This document shows positions 34,760-42,559 of a stretch of DNA of 64,000 bases, piece after piece. Each line of letters starts with the position of its first letter. Position 1 is the stretch's first letter. Origin of the DNA: an uncultured Clostridia bacterium (lineage in GTDB: Bacteria; Bacillota; Clostridia; Lachnospirales; CAG-274); assembly GCA_947628755.1 (NCBI GenBank), contig CANRBC010000005.1:1-64000 (forward strand), given 5' to 3'. The translations under genes and the position numbers were made by a program. Below the pieces are notes generated by a model. It was not told where the DNA came from. It saw only the letters and a program-made list of their open reading frames with translations, and searched no databases.

Positions 34760-34768
34760 TATTGTCCA
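34740..34768 (-). promoter_or_regulatory. MATE promoter embedded in the preceding terminator
   Basis: On the minus strand TGGACA (34763-34768), 17-nt spacer, TATACT (34740-34745). The -10 box is in the hairpin loop region, so a transcript from here lacks the ascending arm and cannot form the terminator. Confidence 0.65.
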
Positions 34769-34778
34769 TTATTTATTT

Positions 34779-36530
34779 TTATCCTGCAATATCCGTAAGC
34801 TGCAGTCTTATATTTTTCATATCGGGCTGTCTGTCATACATAATGAAAACATTACTGTCGTAGCCGTAGAGCAGTCCTGTTTCTTTATCCGAAGGACCGG
34901 ACACTCTCCATGGTAAAAGCATAAGATTCACCCTCTTGTAGCACGCCTGCTTAAGCATAGCCGAAAGCTCCGACAGACCTCCCTCTATATCGGTGCTTAT
35001 AATATTGGAATCAATTATTTCCAGATTTTCCTTTTCAAAAATAATAGGCAAATACCCTGAGAATAAATTCAAAATATTTTCTGCATTGCCATATTCCAAA
35101 TTCTTGAAAAGAAGCACATCCATAATATCCTCACCGTATAATTTATTTATTCCTCTTCGGAATTCCTTTTTAACGCCTGTCGTATCCGCAAAATACATTT
35201 TATTGGCTATATATACATCAACGCCCTTTTCTTTGTCGGCTATTGTCTTAAGAGCATTTATATTAAATACGGCATATCTGTCAATATGTATTCCCAGCTT
35301 ATTTTCAAGAGCTTCAATGACCCCTTCTCTGTTCTCTCCCATAAAGTCATAGCGCAGGCTCATATTCTCCCCGAGCTTTGCTTCCGTAGGTATGGACAGT
35401 ACGGATATACCGCTCTGACAGTTTATAATCATAGCAAATTCCGCCAATGGCTTCGGCGTATCAAGCGTACCTATAAGAAGTACATTATTTCCATAAGAAA
35501 AATAAAGCTCATCGTTAGGCAAAAAATTACTTTCAACTCTGCTCTTGACAGCGGAAACACCGTCATTTACAACATTTGCGCCGTATACAAGGCTGCCTGA
35601 TACAATTATGGCGGCTGCAATACCAAGAATTATTGAATAAATACTTACTTTACCCTTTTTTATTGCCGTAAACCGCCTCATCATAAGCCTTTTGCTGCCG
35701 CTCATATAAGTCATAAGATTTCCAGACTTATTTACGGAATTCAAGGCTATATCAAGAAGCATATTCATATAGCTGCGGCGCTCCTGCGCTGTCATATTTT
35801 TAGACAGCGCATTATCACAGGATACCTCGCAGTCCTCGTCTATACACTTGGCGGCAAGGTATACAATAGGGTCAAACCAATGTATACAACTAATGACCAT
35901 TACAAGCCATTTGTACAGAATATCCCTGCGTTTGTAATGGGTAAGCTCGTGCTTTAGTATATATGATAAACTCTCCTCTGAAATATCCGTATCCGGCAAA
36001 AATATAATAGGTCTGAATACGCCTGTCATAAGCGGCGAATCAAGCATAGCTGTTTTTCTCAAGGCAACCGACCTTGGCAAGCCTTCAGCCGAAAAATCAT
36101 GGGAGCTTTTGTATATTGTCCTTTTGAACACTATATATTTTATTATTTTAACGGAAAATATACTTAATGCTCCCACACTCCATAAAGCAACGATTATTTT
36201 CGATATATCAATATCCCTTTTATTATCGTCAACGGCTTTTTTGCTGTCCTTATATTTATCTGCCAATTTCTGACCCATTTTGGCAACAGGTCGGCTTGCT
36301 GTTTCCGTAAAGGATGTTTCTGTTATATAATTCGCATAAGCATCCTGAGTATATACGCGATGCTTCATACTTATAGGAAATACCAGCAGGAAAAGCGCAA
36401 CAAGCCATATATAATACTGCCATGCAGGAGAAAAAATGCGTCTTGTAACGGGTCTGAGTACAAATAAAAGCAGCGCCGCAGAGCCTCCGGAAAGAGTGGT
36501 AACAGCAAGATATTTTAATACTTCGCTCAT
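34779..36530 (-). CDS. M56 (BlaR1-type) membrane metalloprotease with LCP-like extracellular domain
   Basis: About 583 residues. N-terminal membrane segments (about 5-22 and 35-50, another near 115-135) frame a cytoplasmic zinc protease: HELTHYKRRD near 200, with the third ligand in DEDCEVSCD. A last membrane segment lies near 300-322. The outer part (about 345-583) is not a penicillin-binding domain. It resembles a LytR-CpsA-Psr fold (NNVLLIGTLDTPKPL, GISVLSIPTEAKL, LGIHIDRYAVFNINALKTIADKEKGVDV) but lacks the arginine/aspartate residues of active LCP enzymes. It is probably the sensor that cleaves or inactivates the adjacent BlaI. The LCP assignment is by eye. Confidence 0.8.
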   Translation of the reverse strand: MSEVLKYLAVTTLSGGSAALLLFVLRPVTRRIFSPAWQYYIWLVALFLLVFPISMKHRVYTQDAYANYITETSFTETASRPVAKMGQKLADKYKDSKKAVDDNKRDIDISKIIVALWSVGALSIFSVKIIKYIVFKRTIYKSSHDFSAEGLPRSVALRKTAMLDSPLMTGVFRPIIFLPDTDISEESLSYILKHELTHYKRRDILYKWLVMVISCIHWFDPIVYLAAKCIDEDCEVSCDNALSKNMTAQERRSYMNMLLDIALNSVNKSGNLMTYMSGSKRLMMRRFTAIKKGKVSIYSIILGIAAAIIVSGSLVYGANVVNDGVSAVKSRVESNFLPNDELYFSYGNNVLLIGTLDTPKPLAEFAMIINCQSGISVLSIPTEAKLGENMSLRYDFMGENREGVIEALENKLGIHIDRYAVFNINALKTIADKEKGVDVYIANKMYFADTTGVKKEFRRGINKLYGEDIMDVLLFKNLEYGNAENILNLFSGYLPIIFEKENLEIIDSNIISTDIEGGLSELSAMLKQACYKRVNLMLLPWRVSGPSDKETGLLYGYDSNVFIMYDRQPDMKNIRLQLTDIAG

Positions 36531-36543
36531 ATACTCCCTCCCT

Positions 36544-36900
36544 TTATAGCTCAAACATTTTTCTTATATCATCAATGTCCTCTGCAGTAAGTCCGTCGCT
36601 TTTCAGAAGAGAAACAGCAAGAGCTTTTGCAGAGCCGTCATATAAATCTGATATAAGCGCCTTGGTCTGCTCTTTTTTATATATTTCTCTGTCGATAAGG
36701 GGAGTATAATAATTGGCTTTGCCTATTTTTTCCATAGAAACTGCGCCCTTTTCATTAAGCCTCATAAGAAGCGTCGCTACCGTCTTATAAGCCCATTTAC
36801 TTAAACTTTTATGTACCTCCTGTACGCTCATTGCCTTTTCCGAGCGCCAAAGCACCTGCATTATTTCAAGCTCTGCCGAGCTTATCTGATTTTTTTTCAT
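36544..36900 (-). CDS. blaI: BlaI/MecI/CopY family repressor
   Basis: About 118 residues. A winged helix covers the first 70 residues (SSAELEIMQVLWRSEKAMSV then SKWAYKTVATLLMRLNEKGA). A C-terminal dimerisation region is the expected cleavage target of the M56 protease encoded 13 nt downstream. Its own promoter carries two perfect TACANNTGTA operators. ATG 36900 follows AAGGAGGG. Confidence 0.93.
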   Translation of the reverse strand: MKKNQISSAELEIMQVLWRSEKAMSVQEVHKSLSKWAYKTVATLLMRLNEKGAVSMEKIGKANYYTPLIDREIYKKEQTKALISDLYDGSAKALAVSLLKSDGLTAEDIDDIRKMFEL

Positions 36901-36922
36901 AATAGCCCTCCTTAGCAAGTCT

Positions 36923-36932
36923 TACATTTGTA
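36923..36932. promoter_or_regulatory. BlaI operator 2 (TACATTTGTA)
   Basis: A perfect match to the BlaI/MecI core TACANNTGTA, downstream of the -10 box and 24 bp centre-to-centre from operator 1. Confidence 0.8.
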
Positions 36933-36938
36933 GCATAT

Positions 36939-37115
36939 TTATATCTTACATCTGTAAGACAACTTTGTCAAGAGGTTTATGGCATTTTTTTGATTTTTGC
37001 CGAAAATATACATTAGACTGTCTAAAAAATAATATCTTACTCTTACATCTTTACTTGTGTATCCTGCTTCCTTAAGTGTCTTTCTGATTGCCAATAATAA
37101 TTCTTTGTTTGTCAT
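36939..37115 (-). pseudogene. 58-residue open frame, likely truncated mobile-element gene
   Basis: Starts with ATG after GGAGGA. The first 27 residues (TNKELLLAIRKTLKEAGYTS, then KDVRVR) resemble the start of small proteins from integrative elements, possibly LPD29-like. The rest has no such character and runs into the blaI promoter, whose TTGACA and operator encode its last residues. I read it as a gene cut short by deletion. Its ribosome-binding site is masked by a hairpin (37122-37167). Confidence 0.5.
36943..36971 (-). promoter_or_regulatory. Promoter of the blaI-M56 operon with embedded BlaI operator 1
   Basis: On the minus strand TTGACA (36966-36971), 17-nt spacer, TAAGAT (36943-36948). 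The spacer contains the operator TACATCTGTA (plus-strand reading, 36947-36956) within a longer dyad TCTTACATCTGTAAGA. Autorepression is expected. Confidence 0.85.
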
Positions 37116-37121
37116 AAAAAA

Positions 37122-37167
37122 TCCTCCTTGAAATGTTTAATTTGAGTTTAAACATTTGCAGGAAGGA
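37122..37167 (-). promoter_or_regulatory. Hairpin sequestering the ribosome-binding site of the 58-residue frame
   Basis: TCCTCCT/AGGAAGGA and AAATGTTTAA/TTAAACATTT form an interrupted stem of about 17 bp around a 7-nt loop. The AGGAGGA of the downstream start is in the stem. Confidence 0.6.
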
Positions 37168-37214
37168 TTTGTTTGTGATATTATTGTTATACAATGCTTC
37201 TTGTAAGTGTTGTT

Positions 37215-37259
37215 GTGTAGGTTTCGCTTTGATAGGTGGATAACCTACACCGCTTTTTT
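37215..37259 (+). repeat. Terminator-like palindrome in the mobile-element remnant
   Basis: GTGTAGGTT/AACCTACAC with an 18-nt loop, followed on the plus strand by CGCTTTTTT. It is not next to an intact gene. The sequence style matches noncoding parts of Firmicutes conjugative elements (from memory). Confidence 0.5.
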
Positions 37260-37401
37260 ATAAATTGTCGTTGTAAACCTTCTCAATCCCTAACCGTATA
37301 ACGGTAGTAATTTTAAAAACCCCTTTACCCCTGCCTTTATTTGTATTATTAAACCACTATTGTGGCGGCAAGTACCGCCCCAGTGCTTTTTGGTTATTGC
37401 T

Positions 37402-37524
37402 TTATTTATTAAGCAAGGCTTCAATTTTTGCTTTTGCTTCCTCTAAGTCTTTACAACCATTGAGAATTTCAATAATCATTTTTAACATTGTGTACATCTG
37501 TTCGTTTGTCATGATTTCCTGCAT
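37402..37524 (-). CDS. 40-residue helical peptide gene, mobile-element remnant
   Basis: 40 residues, starting MQEIMTNEQMYTMLKM and ending in EEAKAKIEALLNK; amphipathic helices throughout. It has a strong ribosome-binding site (AAAGGAGAAG). It resembles small conserved hypothetical proteins of conjugative elements. It is too short to assign, but the translation signals look real. Confidence 0.55.
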   Translation of the reverse strand: MQEIMTNEQMYTMLKMIIEILNGCKDLEEAKAKIEALLNK

Positions 37525-37715
37525 TTACTTCTCCTTTCCGGCACTTTCCACCGTACCTGCTTGACTTGTTGCCCTTGCTGTACTGTCATAATAACATTTG
37601 GAAATCCAAAAGCCAAGCCCTTTTTTAATTTTTTTGAAAAATATTTTTTGTCTTGATAAAAAAGCAAGCATTTTAGCCGTTCAAAGGGGCTTAATTTTTT
37701 TGGAAATTTTTTCAC
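37509..37715 (-). CDS. Basic 68-residue frame, mobile-element remnant
   Basis: Starts with GTG overlapping the TGA of the fragment upstream. It is very lysine- and arginine-rich (KKFPKKLSPFERLKCLLF then KKYFSKKLKKGLAFGF). No Shine-Dalgarno of note except the purine-rich GGAGCAAGACAAAGAG. It overlaps the 40-residue gene by 16 bp. It could be a real small gene of an integrative element or a chance frame. Confidence 0.3.
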   Translation of the reverse strand: MKKFPKKLSPFERLKCLLFYQDKKYFSKKLKKGLAFGFPNVIMTVQQGQQVKQVRWKVPERRSKCRKS

Positions 37716-37840
37716 TTTGGCTCTTTGTCTTGCTCCTGTTCCTGCTCCCTCCGAAGCAAGGCAACAGGAGGGATATTGTTATTTATATTATACAGCACAA
37801 GGTCACAGCCTGTTGATAAAATCGACACGCTGATTCGTCA
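37712..37840 (-). pseudogene. C-terminal scraps of mobile-element genes
   Basis: Two short frames look like gene ends. One reads NQRVDFINRL then stop (about 37805-37840). The other ends RREQEQEQDKEPK then stop (37712). Together with the frames at 36939-37524 they suggest a roughly 900-bp relic of an integrative or conjugative element between blaI and the gene at 37838. Confidence 0.4.
37811..37833 (+). repeat. Partial match to the left end of the 238-bp element
   Basis: TGTTGATAAAATCGACACGCTGA matches the left end of copies 1 and 2 (TGTCGATAAAATCGACACGC, then TTGA) at all but one or two positions; nothing further matches. It is either an end remnant or shared ancestry with the mobile-element relic. 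It overlaps the stop region of the minus-strand gene at 37838. Confidence 0.5.
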
Positions 37841-38755
37841 TTTTCTTTCCCATCCGACATTATACATATCGGGATATGAAAGCGCTACCTCGTATATTTC
37901 CGCGCCGTTATAAAAGCTGGTTATAACAACATTCTGACCATGTTCGTATATATGCTGTTCCTTGAATATTCCAAGCTGAGCAATGCCCTTCATAGCCAAT
38001 CTTGATTTTTCAATGAATTGTTCTTTTTCCTTTTCACTTAAGGTATCGACCTTTTTCCACTCGGATTTTTGGCGGCTGTAATAGCTGTCAACACTTAATG
38101 TTTCTCCCGTGCAAGCGTCTATATCTACAATATAAACATAATAGGGCTTCTTTTCCTCTGCAAGATATGGCTCGTTTATGGGAGAAAAGCATACCGAATA
38201 GGCGCAGCTGCCCTCTTCTCTGCCTATATCTCCTATATATGCGCAGTCCATATTAAAATTCTTAAGCTCTGCGTTGTAAAAGGCTTTTACCTCCTCTTCA
38301 GCTATTTTTTCAGCGTCCTCATTTGTTATCATATCTTCTGTGGGGTGAGGTCTGTTCTTTTCAAAAAGAGTATTTATATTTGCAGCAAAATCACATAGAG
38401 CAAGAATTTCATCATCAGTCAGCTCTCTTTCGGGAAGCACCACCATATTTTTCTCCCTGTCAAAATAAAGTCCGTCCTCTTTAACTCTTTCGTCCATTGT
38501 CTTTGAGGGCATAGCCTTGTTATAGCTGTATTCATAATTGATTTTTTCACGTCTTTCGATTTCACTCTTATAAAAGCTCCTGCTATATGAAATATTGTCA
38601 ACGTCAAAAAGCGGGTCATATATGAGCTTATTCCCCTTTTCCAAATTTACATTTATATTCTGCGGAGCTTTTTCGGCAAATATATTTGGTATTATAAGAG
38701 CATTTGCACCCAAGACGAGCATAAGGACTGTCGCAGCGATAATTTTTCTTTTCAT
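37838..38755 (-). CDS. Secreted PepSY-like protein of the two-component operon
   Basis: 305 residues. An N-terminal hydrophobic segment (about 4-26) suggests export. The middle (about 140-210) resembles PepSY/YPEB repeats: NEDAEKIAEEEVKAFYN followed by YYVYIVDIDACTGETLSVDS. Such domains often inhibit proteases or sense ligands outside the cell. It begins 58 nt after the histidine kinase stop with AAGGAGG, so it is probably the third gene of that operon, either sensor partner or output. Family assignment is moderate. Confidence 0.65.
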   Translation of the reverse strand: MKRKIIAATVLMLVLGANALIIPNIFAEKAPQNINVNLEKGNKLIYDPLFDVDNISYSRSFYKSEIERREKINYEYSYNKAMPSKTMDERVKEDGLYFDREKNMVVLPERELTDDEILALCDFAANINTLFEKNRPHPTEDMITNEDAEKIAEEEVKAFYNAELKNFNMDCAYIGDIGREEGSCAYSVCFSPINEPYLAEEKKPYYVYIVDIDACTGETLSVDSYYSRQKSEWKKVDTLSEKEKEQFIEKSRLAMKGIAQLGIFKEQHIYEHGQNVVITSFYNGAEIYEVALSYPDMYNVGWERK

Positions 38756-38813
38756 ATATATTCCTCCTTGTGTTTTTTTAAAGGATACTATAAAAAAATC
38801 AACGGAATTTATA

Positions 38814-40100
38814 TTACTTATTAAAATCCGGTAAAAAAATCATAAATTCCGTACCCTTTCCCTTTTCAGAATATACCTCTATATATCCTCCATGCGCCCT
38901 TGCAATGCTTTCGCAATAGGAAAGTCCAAGACCTGCTCCGCCCTTTTCTCTTGAACGGTCCTTGTTCACTCTGTAGAAGGGTCTGAATATTTGCTTAAGC
39001 TCCTTTTCGTCCATACCCTCGCCGTTATCTATGACTGAAATCCTGCAATAATCCTCTGCTTTGTCAAATATTATCTCTATATGATTTGCTCCCGCATTAT
39101 GAGAATTATCTACCATATTAAATAACATATCCGTTATAAGTATTCTGTCGCAAAATATTTTATCGATTTTGTATTTTAAATCCACACTTGCATATTCCGC
39201 TATTGCCCTGCCGATTTCCTGTGTACTCACTGCTTCAATACTGATTTCGGAGTTTTCTGTTATTCCCATATTGAGTATTTTATTGCTGAGCGCCGAAAGT
39301 CTTATTGCCTCCGAATTAATATACCCCAAAGCCTTATGCCTGTCCTCGTCATTTGGCTCGCAGCTCATAAGATACTCGCTGAAGCCCTGTATTCCCGCAA
39401 GGGGATTTCTCAGCTCGTGAGCCATATTCCGCACAAGCATTTCCTTTTCCTCGGCGTTATTTTCTATTTCCTCTATATTTTTGCCTATGGTTTCCGCCAT
39501 ACTGTTGAATTCGTCGGCAATAGGCTGAAATTCATCTCTGCTGTTTATATTTATCCTGCTGCCGTAATCGCCTTTTCTGAAATCGGATAACGCCCTTGTT
39601 ATGACATTCAGCGGTCTTGTAAGATATGATGTTATTGCATAAATAAGGGCAAAGAGTATGCCTGCAAACACAAAATTAACAATTACAAACAGCCTTTTCC
39701 ACTCTCTCTGCATACTGTAAAAATCTGAAATATCCTTTTCATAGGATATTACAACATCATTGTATGGCGCTGTAAGAGCCTTTGAAATATATATGTTCTT
39801 GCCTGTATATCTACCCTTTTCAATGCCTATAACGGTATTGCCGCTGCCGTACAGAGTTTTATACATATTTACAATGCCTTGGCAGAAGTCCATATCCTTA
39901 CTGCCGCTTTGGGTATATGTTTCCATAATAAGGCTGTCAATACTGTTATATATTGACGAAAATTCATCGGCAGCAGCATTTTCCCTTGCCTCCAGAACCA
40001 TAGACTGTCCTCTTTCCACAAAAAGCAAAACACTTATATCAAAGGCAATAATAAAGACTGCAAGCATTGAAATTATGAGCTTCATTCTGAATGTCATCAC
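38814..40100 (-). CDS. Sensor histidine kinase
   Basis: 428 residues. It has membrane segments near 8-25 and 134-158, an extracytoplasmic sensor of about 105 residues between them, and a HAMP domain (PLNVITRALSDFRKGDYGSR). The phospho-acceptor histidine is in NMAHELRNPLAG near 231. ATP-binding N and G boxes (MVDNSHNAGANHI, DNGEGMDE, GGAGLGLSYC) follow. The stop-start overlap of 4 bp with the response regulator defines the pair. The signal is unknown, probably envelope-related. Confidence 0.94.
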   Translation of the reverse strand: MMTFRMKLIISMLAVFIIAFDISVLLFVERGQSMVLEARENAAADEFSSIYNSIDSLIMETYTQSGSKDMDFCQGIVNMYKTLYGSGNTVIGIEKGRYTGKNIYISKALTAPYNDVVISYEKDISDFYSMQREWKRLFVIVNFVFAGILFALIYAITSYLTRPLNVITRALSDFRKGDYGSRININSRDEFQPIADEFNSMAETIGKNIEEIENNAEEKEMLVRNMAHELRNPLAGIQGFSEYLMSCEPNDEDRHKALGYINSEAIRLSALSNKILNMGITENSEISIEAVSTQEIGRAIAEYASVDLKYKIDKIFCDRILITDMLFNMVDNSHNAGANHIEIIFDKAEDYCRISVIDNGEGMDEKELKQIFRPFYRVNKDRSREKGGAGLGLSYCESIARAHGGYIEVYSEKGKGTEFMIFLPDFNK

Positions 40101-40750
40101 TTATCCTCCAGTCTGTAGCCATATTTGTAAACAGTAGTTATATTATTTTCAAGAGACAGCTTTTTTCTCAGCTTCTGTATATATACGTCTACTGTTCTCG
40201 TATCGCCCTCATAATCATAACCCCATACCAGCTGCAGGAGTTTTTCTCTGGAAAGAGCTATATTTTTGTTAAGAGCAAGTGTCTCAAGAAGGTCGTACTC
40301 CGTCCTTGTAAGTATGATCTCGGCATTTTCCCTGAATACACGTCTTTCCTTTGTATGTATATCAATATCGCCTATCTGTATATTTTCATATCCATACTTG
40401 TTTCTGAGTACCGAATTTATCCTTGCCAGAAGCTCCAGTACCTCAAAGGGCTTCACTATATAATCCCATGCTCCTGTGTTAAATCCCTTTATTTTGTCGG
40501 GAAGCGAGTCCAGAGCAGTTATGAATATTATCGGTATATCCGTATGCCTTACTCTCTGCGCCAGTTCAAAGCCGTCTATACCCGGCAGCATTACATCCAG
40601 AAGCAGCAGATTATATTTGTTCTCATATATCATATCCAAAGCGTCGCTGCCGTTGTACGCCTTGTCATAGTCATAGCCTGCTACCTCCAGATTCATTGTT
40701 ATAAGGTCGTTTAAAGACTTTTCGTCTTCAACAACAAGTATTTTGTACAT
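40097..40750 (-). CDS. OmpR-family response regulator
   Basis: About 217 residues. A receiver domain (VVEDEKSLNDL, phospho-aspartate in LLLDVMLPGIDG near 51, lysine in DYIVKPF near 101) is followed by a winged-helix DNA-binding domain ending DTRTVDVYIQKLRKKL. The ATG at 40750 follows GGGGAAGTGAG; the longer upstream frame belongs to the adjacent fragment. Pairs with the kinase downstream. Confidence 0.95.
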   Translation of the reverse strand: MYKILVVEDEKSLNDLITMNLEVAGYDYDKAYNGSDALDMIYENKYNLLLLDVMLPGIDGFELAQRVRHTDIPIIFITALDSLPDKIKGFNTGAWDYIVKPFEVLELLARINSVLRNKYGYENIQIGDIDIHTKERRVFRENAEIILTRTEYDLLETLALNKNIALSREKLLQLVWGYDYEGDTRTVDVYIQKLRKKLSLENNITTVYKYGYRLEDK

Positions 40751-40772
40751 AAACTCACTTCCCCTAAAAAAA

Positions 40773-41000
40773 TTATCTGTTGTCCGTAATACTGTAAGAT
40801 TCTGCTTCCGGAGAATCCGTAACAGCCATATATACGTTCCTGTCTGCAAAACACCCAATACTGTCAAATTCTATAATGCGGTAAAGCACACCATCGGTTA
40901 TCTGCGCCCCATAGATGCCATGCATTGTGTATATATTATATTCCCACGGCTTAAGTCCGTCAATAAGAGGCAATATAAGTATACTATCGTCAAATGTCAT
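40773..41000 (-). pseudogene. 75-residue fragment, possibly DUF4179-derived
   Basis: No ribosome-binding site at its ATG. The sequence (WEYNIYTMHGIYGAQITDGV, RNVYMAVTDSPEAES) looks like an interior piece of a DUF4179-type anti-sigma protein, without membrane segment or partner sigma gene. It ends 22 nt before the response regulator start. I read it as a decayed remnant; the family resemblance is from memory and weak. Confidence 0.4.
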
Positions 41001-41025
41001 GTATATTTATCAGACGATATATATA

Positions 41026-41064
41026 CAAAAAAATATCAGAGCCGACATATATCAGCTCTGATAT
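41026..41064 (-). terminator. Terminator after the SLH-NlpC gene
   Basis: A perfect 10-bp stem ATATCAGAGC/GCTCTGATAT with a 12-nt loop and a T7 run on the minus strand, 15 nt past the stop. Confidence 0.9.
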
Positions 41065-41079
41065 TATACCTCAAATTTA

Positions 41080-42507
41080 TTAATTTCCTGTAAAAATATC
41101 CTCTAATATTTCCTCCGGCGTCATAGAGCCATAGCCCTCGTCATCACTTAGTACGCTCCATCTGAATTGGTCGTAATGAGAAAGATAGGATTCGTTCCGT
41201 GAGCTGTCGGGGAATTTGCTATACCAGTCGGGATAATATTTTTTCATATATTCGGAGGCAAGCTGTACAGCCTGTGAATTTTTATTTCCATTAGGCGTAT
41301 ATGTGCCTGTCAGCTGTACTCCCGGAGGACTTGAGTGAAGAAGCAGAATACTTCCGTCCTCACATTGTCCCAGACATATAAATACGTGCTTGCAGTCGTC
41401 GCAGCCGCTTGCCATAATATCTCCCGCCTTGTAGTCGGTTATATTACCTCGCTTTGTTATAGTGCCAAATCCCATTTCAGCCAGCATATCGTCCATTTTA
41501 TAGGAATTTGTAACATAGCCTCTGCCGTCGTTCATAACGTTATATATTGCCCAGCCTACAAAGCCTGAGCAGTCCAGACCGTCGTGAATAACAGACTTAT
41601 TTACCTCGTAGTCATAATCAGAATAATTATAGCTGCTGTCCTGCTTTGCAGTAAAGTCTATCCAGCTTTGGGATAAGCCGAGAGTAAGAGCCTCAACGCC
41701 TGCGCCGTCGTCTGCCTCGTTCCAGCCGCCGCCGTATATATACATGACCTTGCCAACAGGCTCAAATGCCGTCTTTACAAAATTTTTAATGGATTTTACT
41801 CCTCTTTCGCCTTTTACAACAGTATTAAAGGCATCATTGTTCACAGTCTTAACCTCCCTAAACTCCGGCTTAAGCGCCTTGCATATAAGTATTGCGCTGT
41901 CCTCTCTCGTAAGAGTGTTGTCGGGATTGAAATTGCCTTTATCATCTCCCTGAACTATGCCCCATGAAAAAAGAGCGCTTATATCATCAGCATATTCATT
42001 TTGGGAAACAATATTCCAGTCATTTATAATACTTGTGTCTGCTTTATACACCGTATTTTCACTGCTCAGCTTCATAATTGAGCTGTAAAGTATATGAGCT
42101 GCCTCCGCCCTTGTTATGGGCTTGTTCCATTCATCGCCTATGTACTGTTTTGAAAGACCGATTTTAAAAGAATTAACAAGCATATCGTTGGCTGCGCCGT
42201 TCCATACCTTGTCAAAGCCGTTTTCCTCAACTATTCTGTTGTATTCCTCTTCCGCCGTTGTATCTGACATATTCTTATAAAAAGAGTTATAGCACATACT
42301 CAGAAACTCCGCCCTTGTGACTGTACCCTGAGGTCTGAACGTATTGTCCGTATAACCCTTTATGCCGCCTTCGCTTATGAGCATTTCAACATAAGGTCTT
42401 GAATAGCTCTGTATTTTGCCGTCGTCGGTAAATGAAGTGGCAGCTGCGGCTGAAACGCAGAAAACACCTGCCATAACAGGAATCATAATTTTTTTAAATA
42501 AACTCAT
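41080..42507 (-). CDS. Secreted SLH protein with C-terminal NlpC/P60-like hydrolase
   Basis: 475 residues. A signal peptide (about 1-23) is followed by three SLH repeats: IKGYTDNTFRPQGTVTRAEF near 50, NKPITRAEAAHILY near 128, and VQGDDKGNFNPDNTLTRED near 185. A cysteine-peptidase domain (about 245-475) has the nucleophile in HDGLDCSGFVGWAI near 313 and the histidine in DCKHVFICLG near 370. It would cleave peptidoglycan stem peptides while attached to the wall polymer. It ends its own unit with a strong terminator. Confidence 0.87.
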   Translation of the reverse strand: MSLFKKIMIPVMAGVFCVSAAAATSFTDDGKIQSYSRPYVEMLISEGGIKGYTDNTFRPQGTVTRAEFLSMCYNSFYKNMSDTTAEEEYNRIVEENGFDKVWNGAANDMLVNSFKIGLSKQYIGDEWNKPITRAEAAHILYSSIMKLSSENTVYKADTSIINDWNIVSQNEYADDISALFSWGIVQGDDKGNFNPDNTLTREDSAILICKALKPEFREVKTVNNDAFNTVVKGERGVKSIKNFVKTAFEPVGKVMYIYGGGWNEADDGAGVEALTLGLSQSWIDFTAKQDSSYNYSDYDYEVNKSVIHDGLDCSGFVGWAIYNVMNDGRGYVTNSYKMDDMLAEMGFGTITKRGNITDYKAGDIMASGCDDCKHVFICLGQCEDGSILLLHSSPPGVQLTGTYTPNGNKNSQAVQLASEYMKKYYPDWYSKFPDSSRNESYLSHYDQFRWSVLSDDEGYGSMTPEEILEDIFTGN

Positions 42508-42524
42508 ATTATTCCTCCATAGAA

Positions 42525-42546
42525 AAGGGACAGTTGCCTGTCCCTT
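42525..42546 (-). terminator. Terminator after pgi
   Basis: AAGGGACAG/CTGTCCCTT, 4-nt loop, then TTCT on the minus strand. Confidence 0.75.
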
Positions 42547-42559
42547 GATAGTTTAAACC

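Noticed and set aside
34779..36530. Classical BlaR1/MecR1 antibiotic sensor
   Set aside because: No SxxK or other penicillin-binding motifs in the outer domain, and no beta-lactamase or PBP2a gene nearby.
37598..37816. Plus-strand frame of 72 residues in the relic
   Set aside because: Hydrophobic low-complexity translation opposite the remnant's own frames, no ribosome-binding site.
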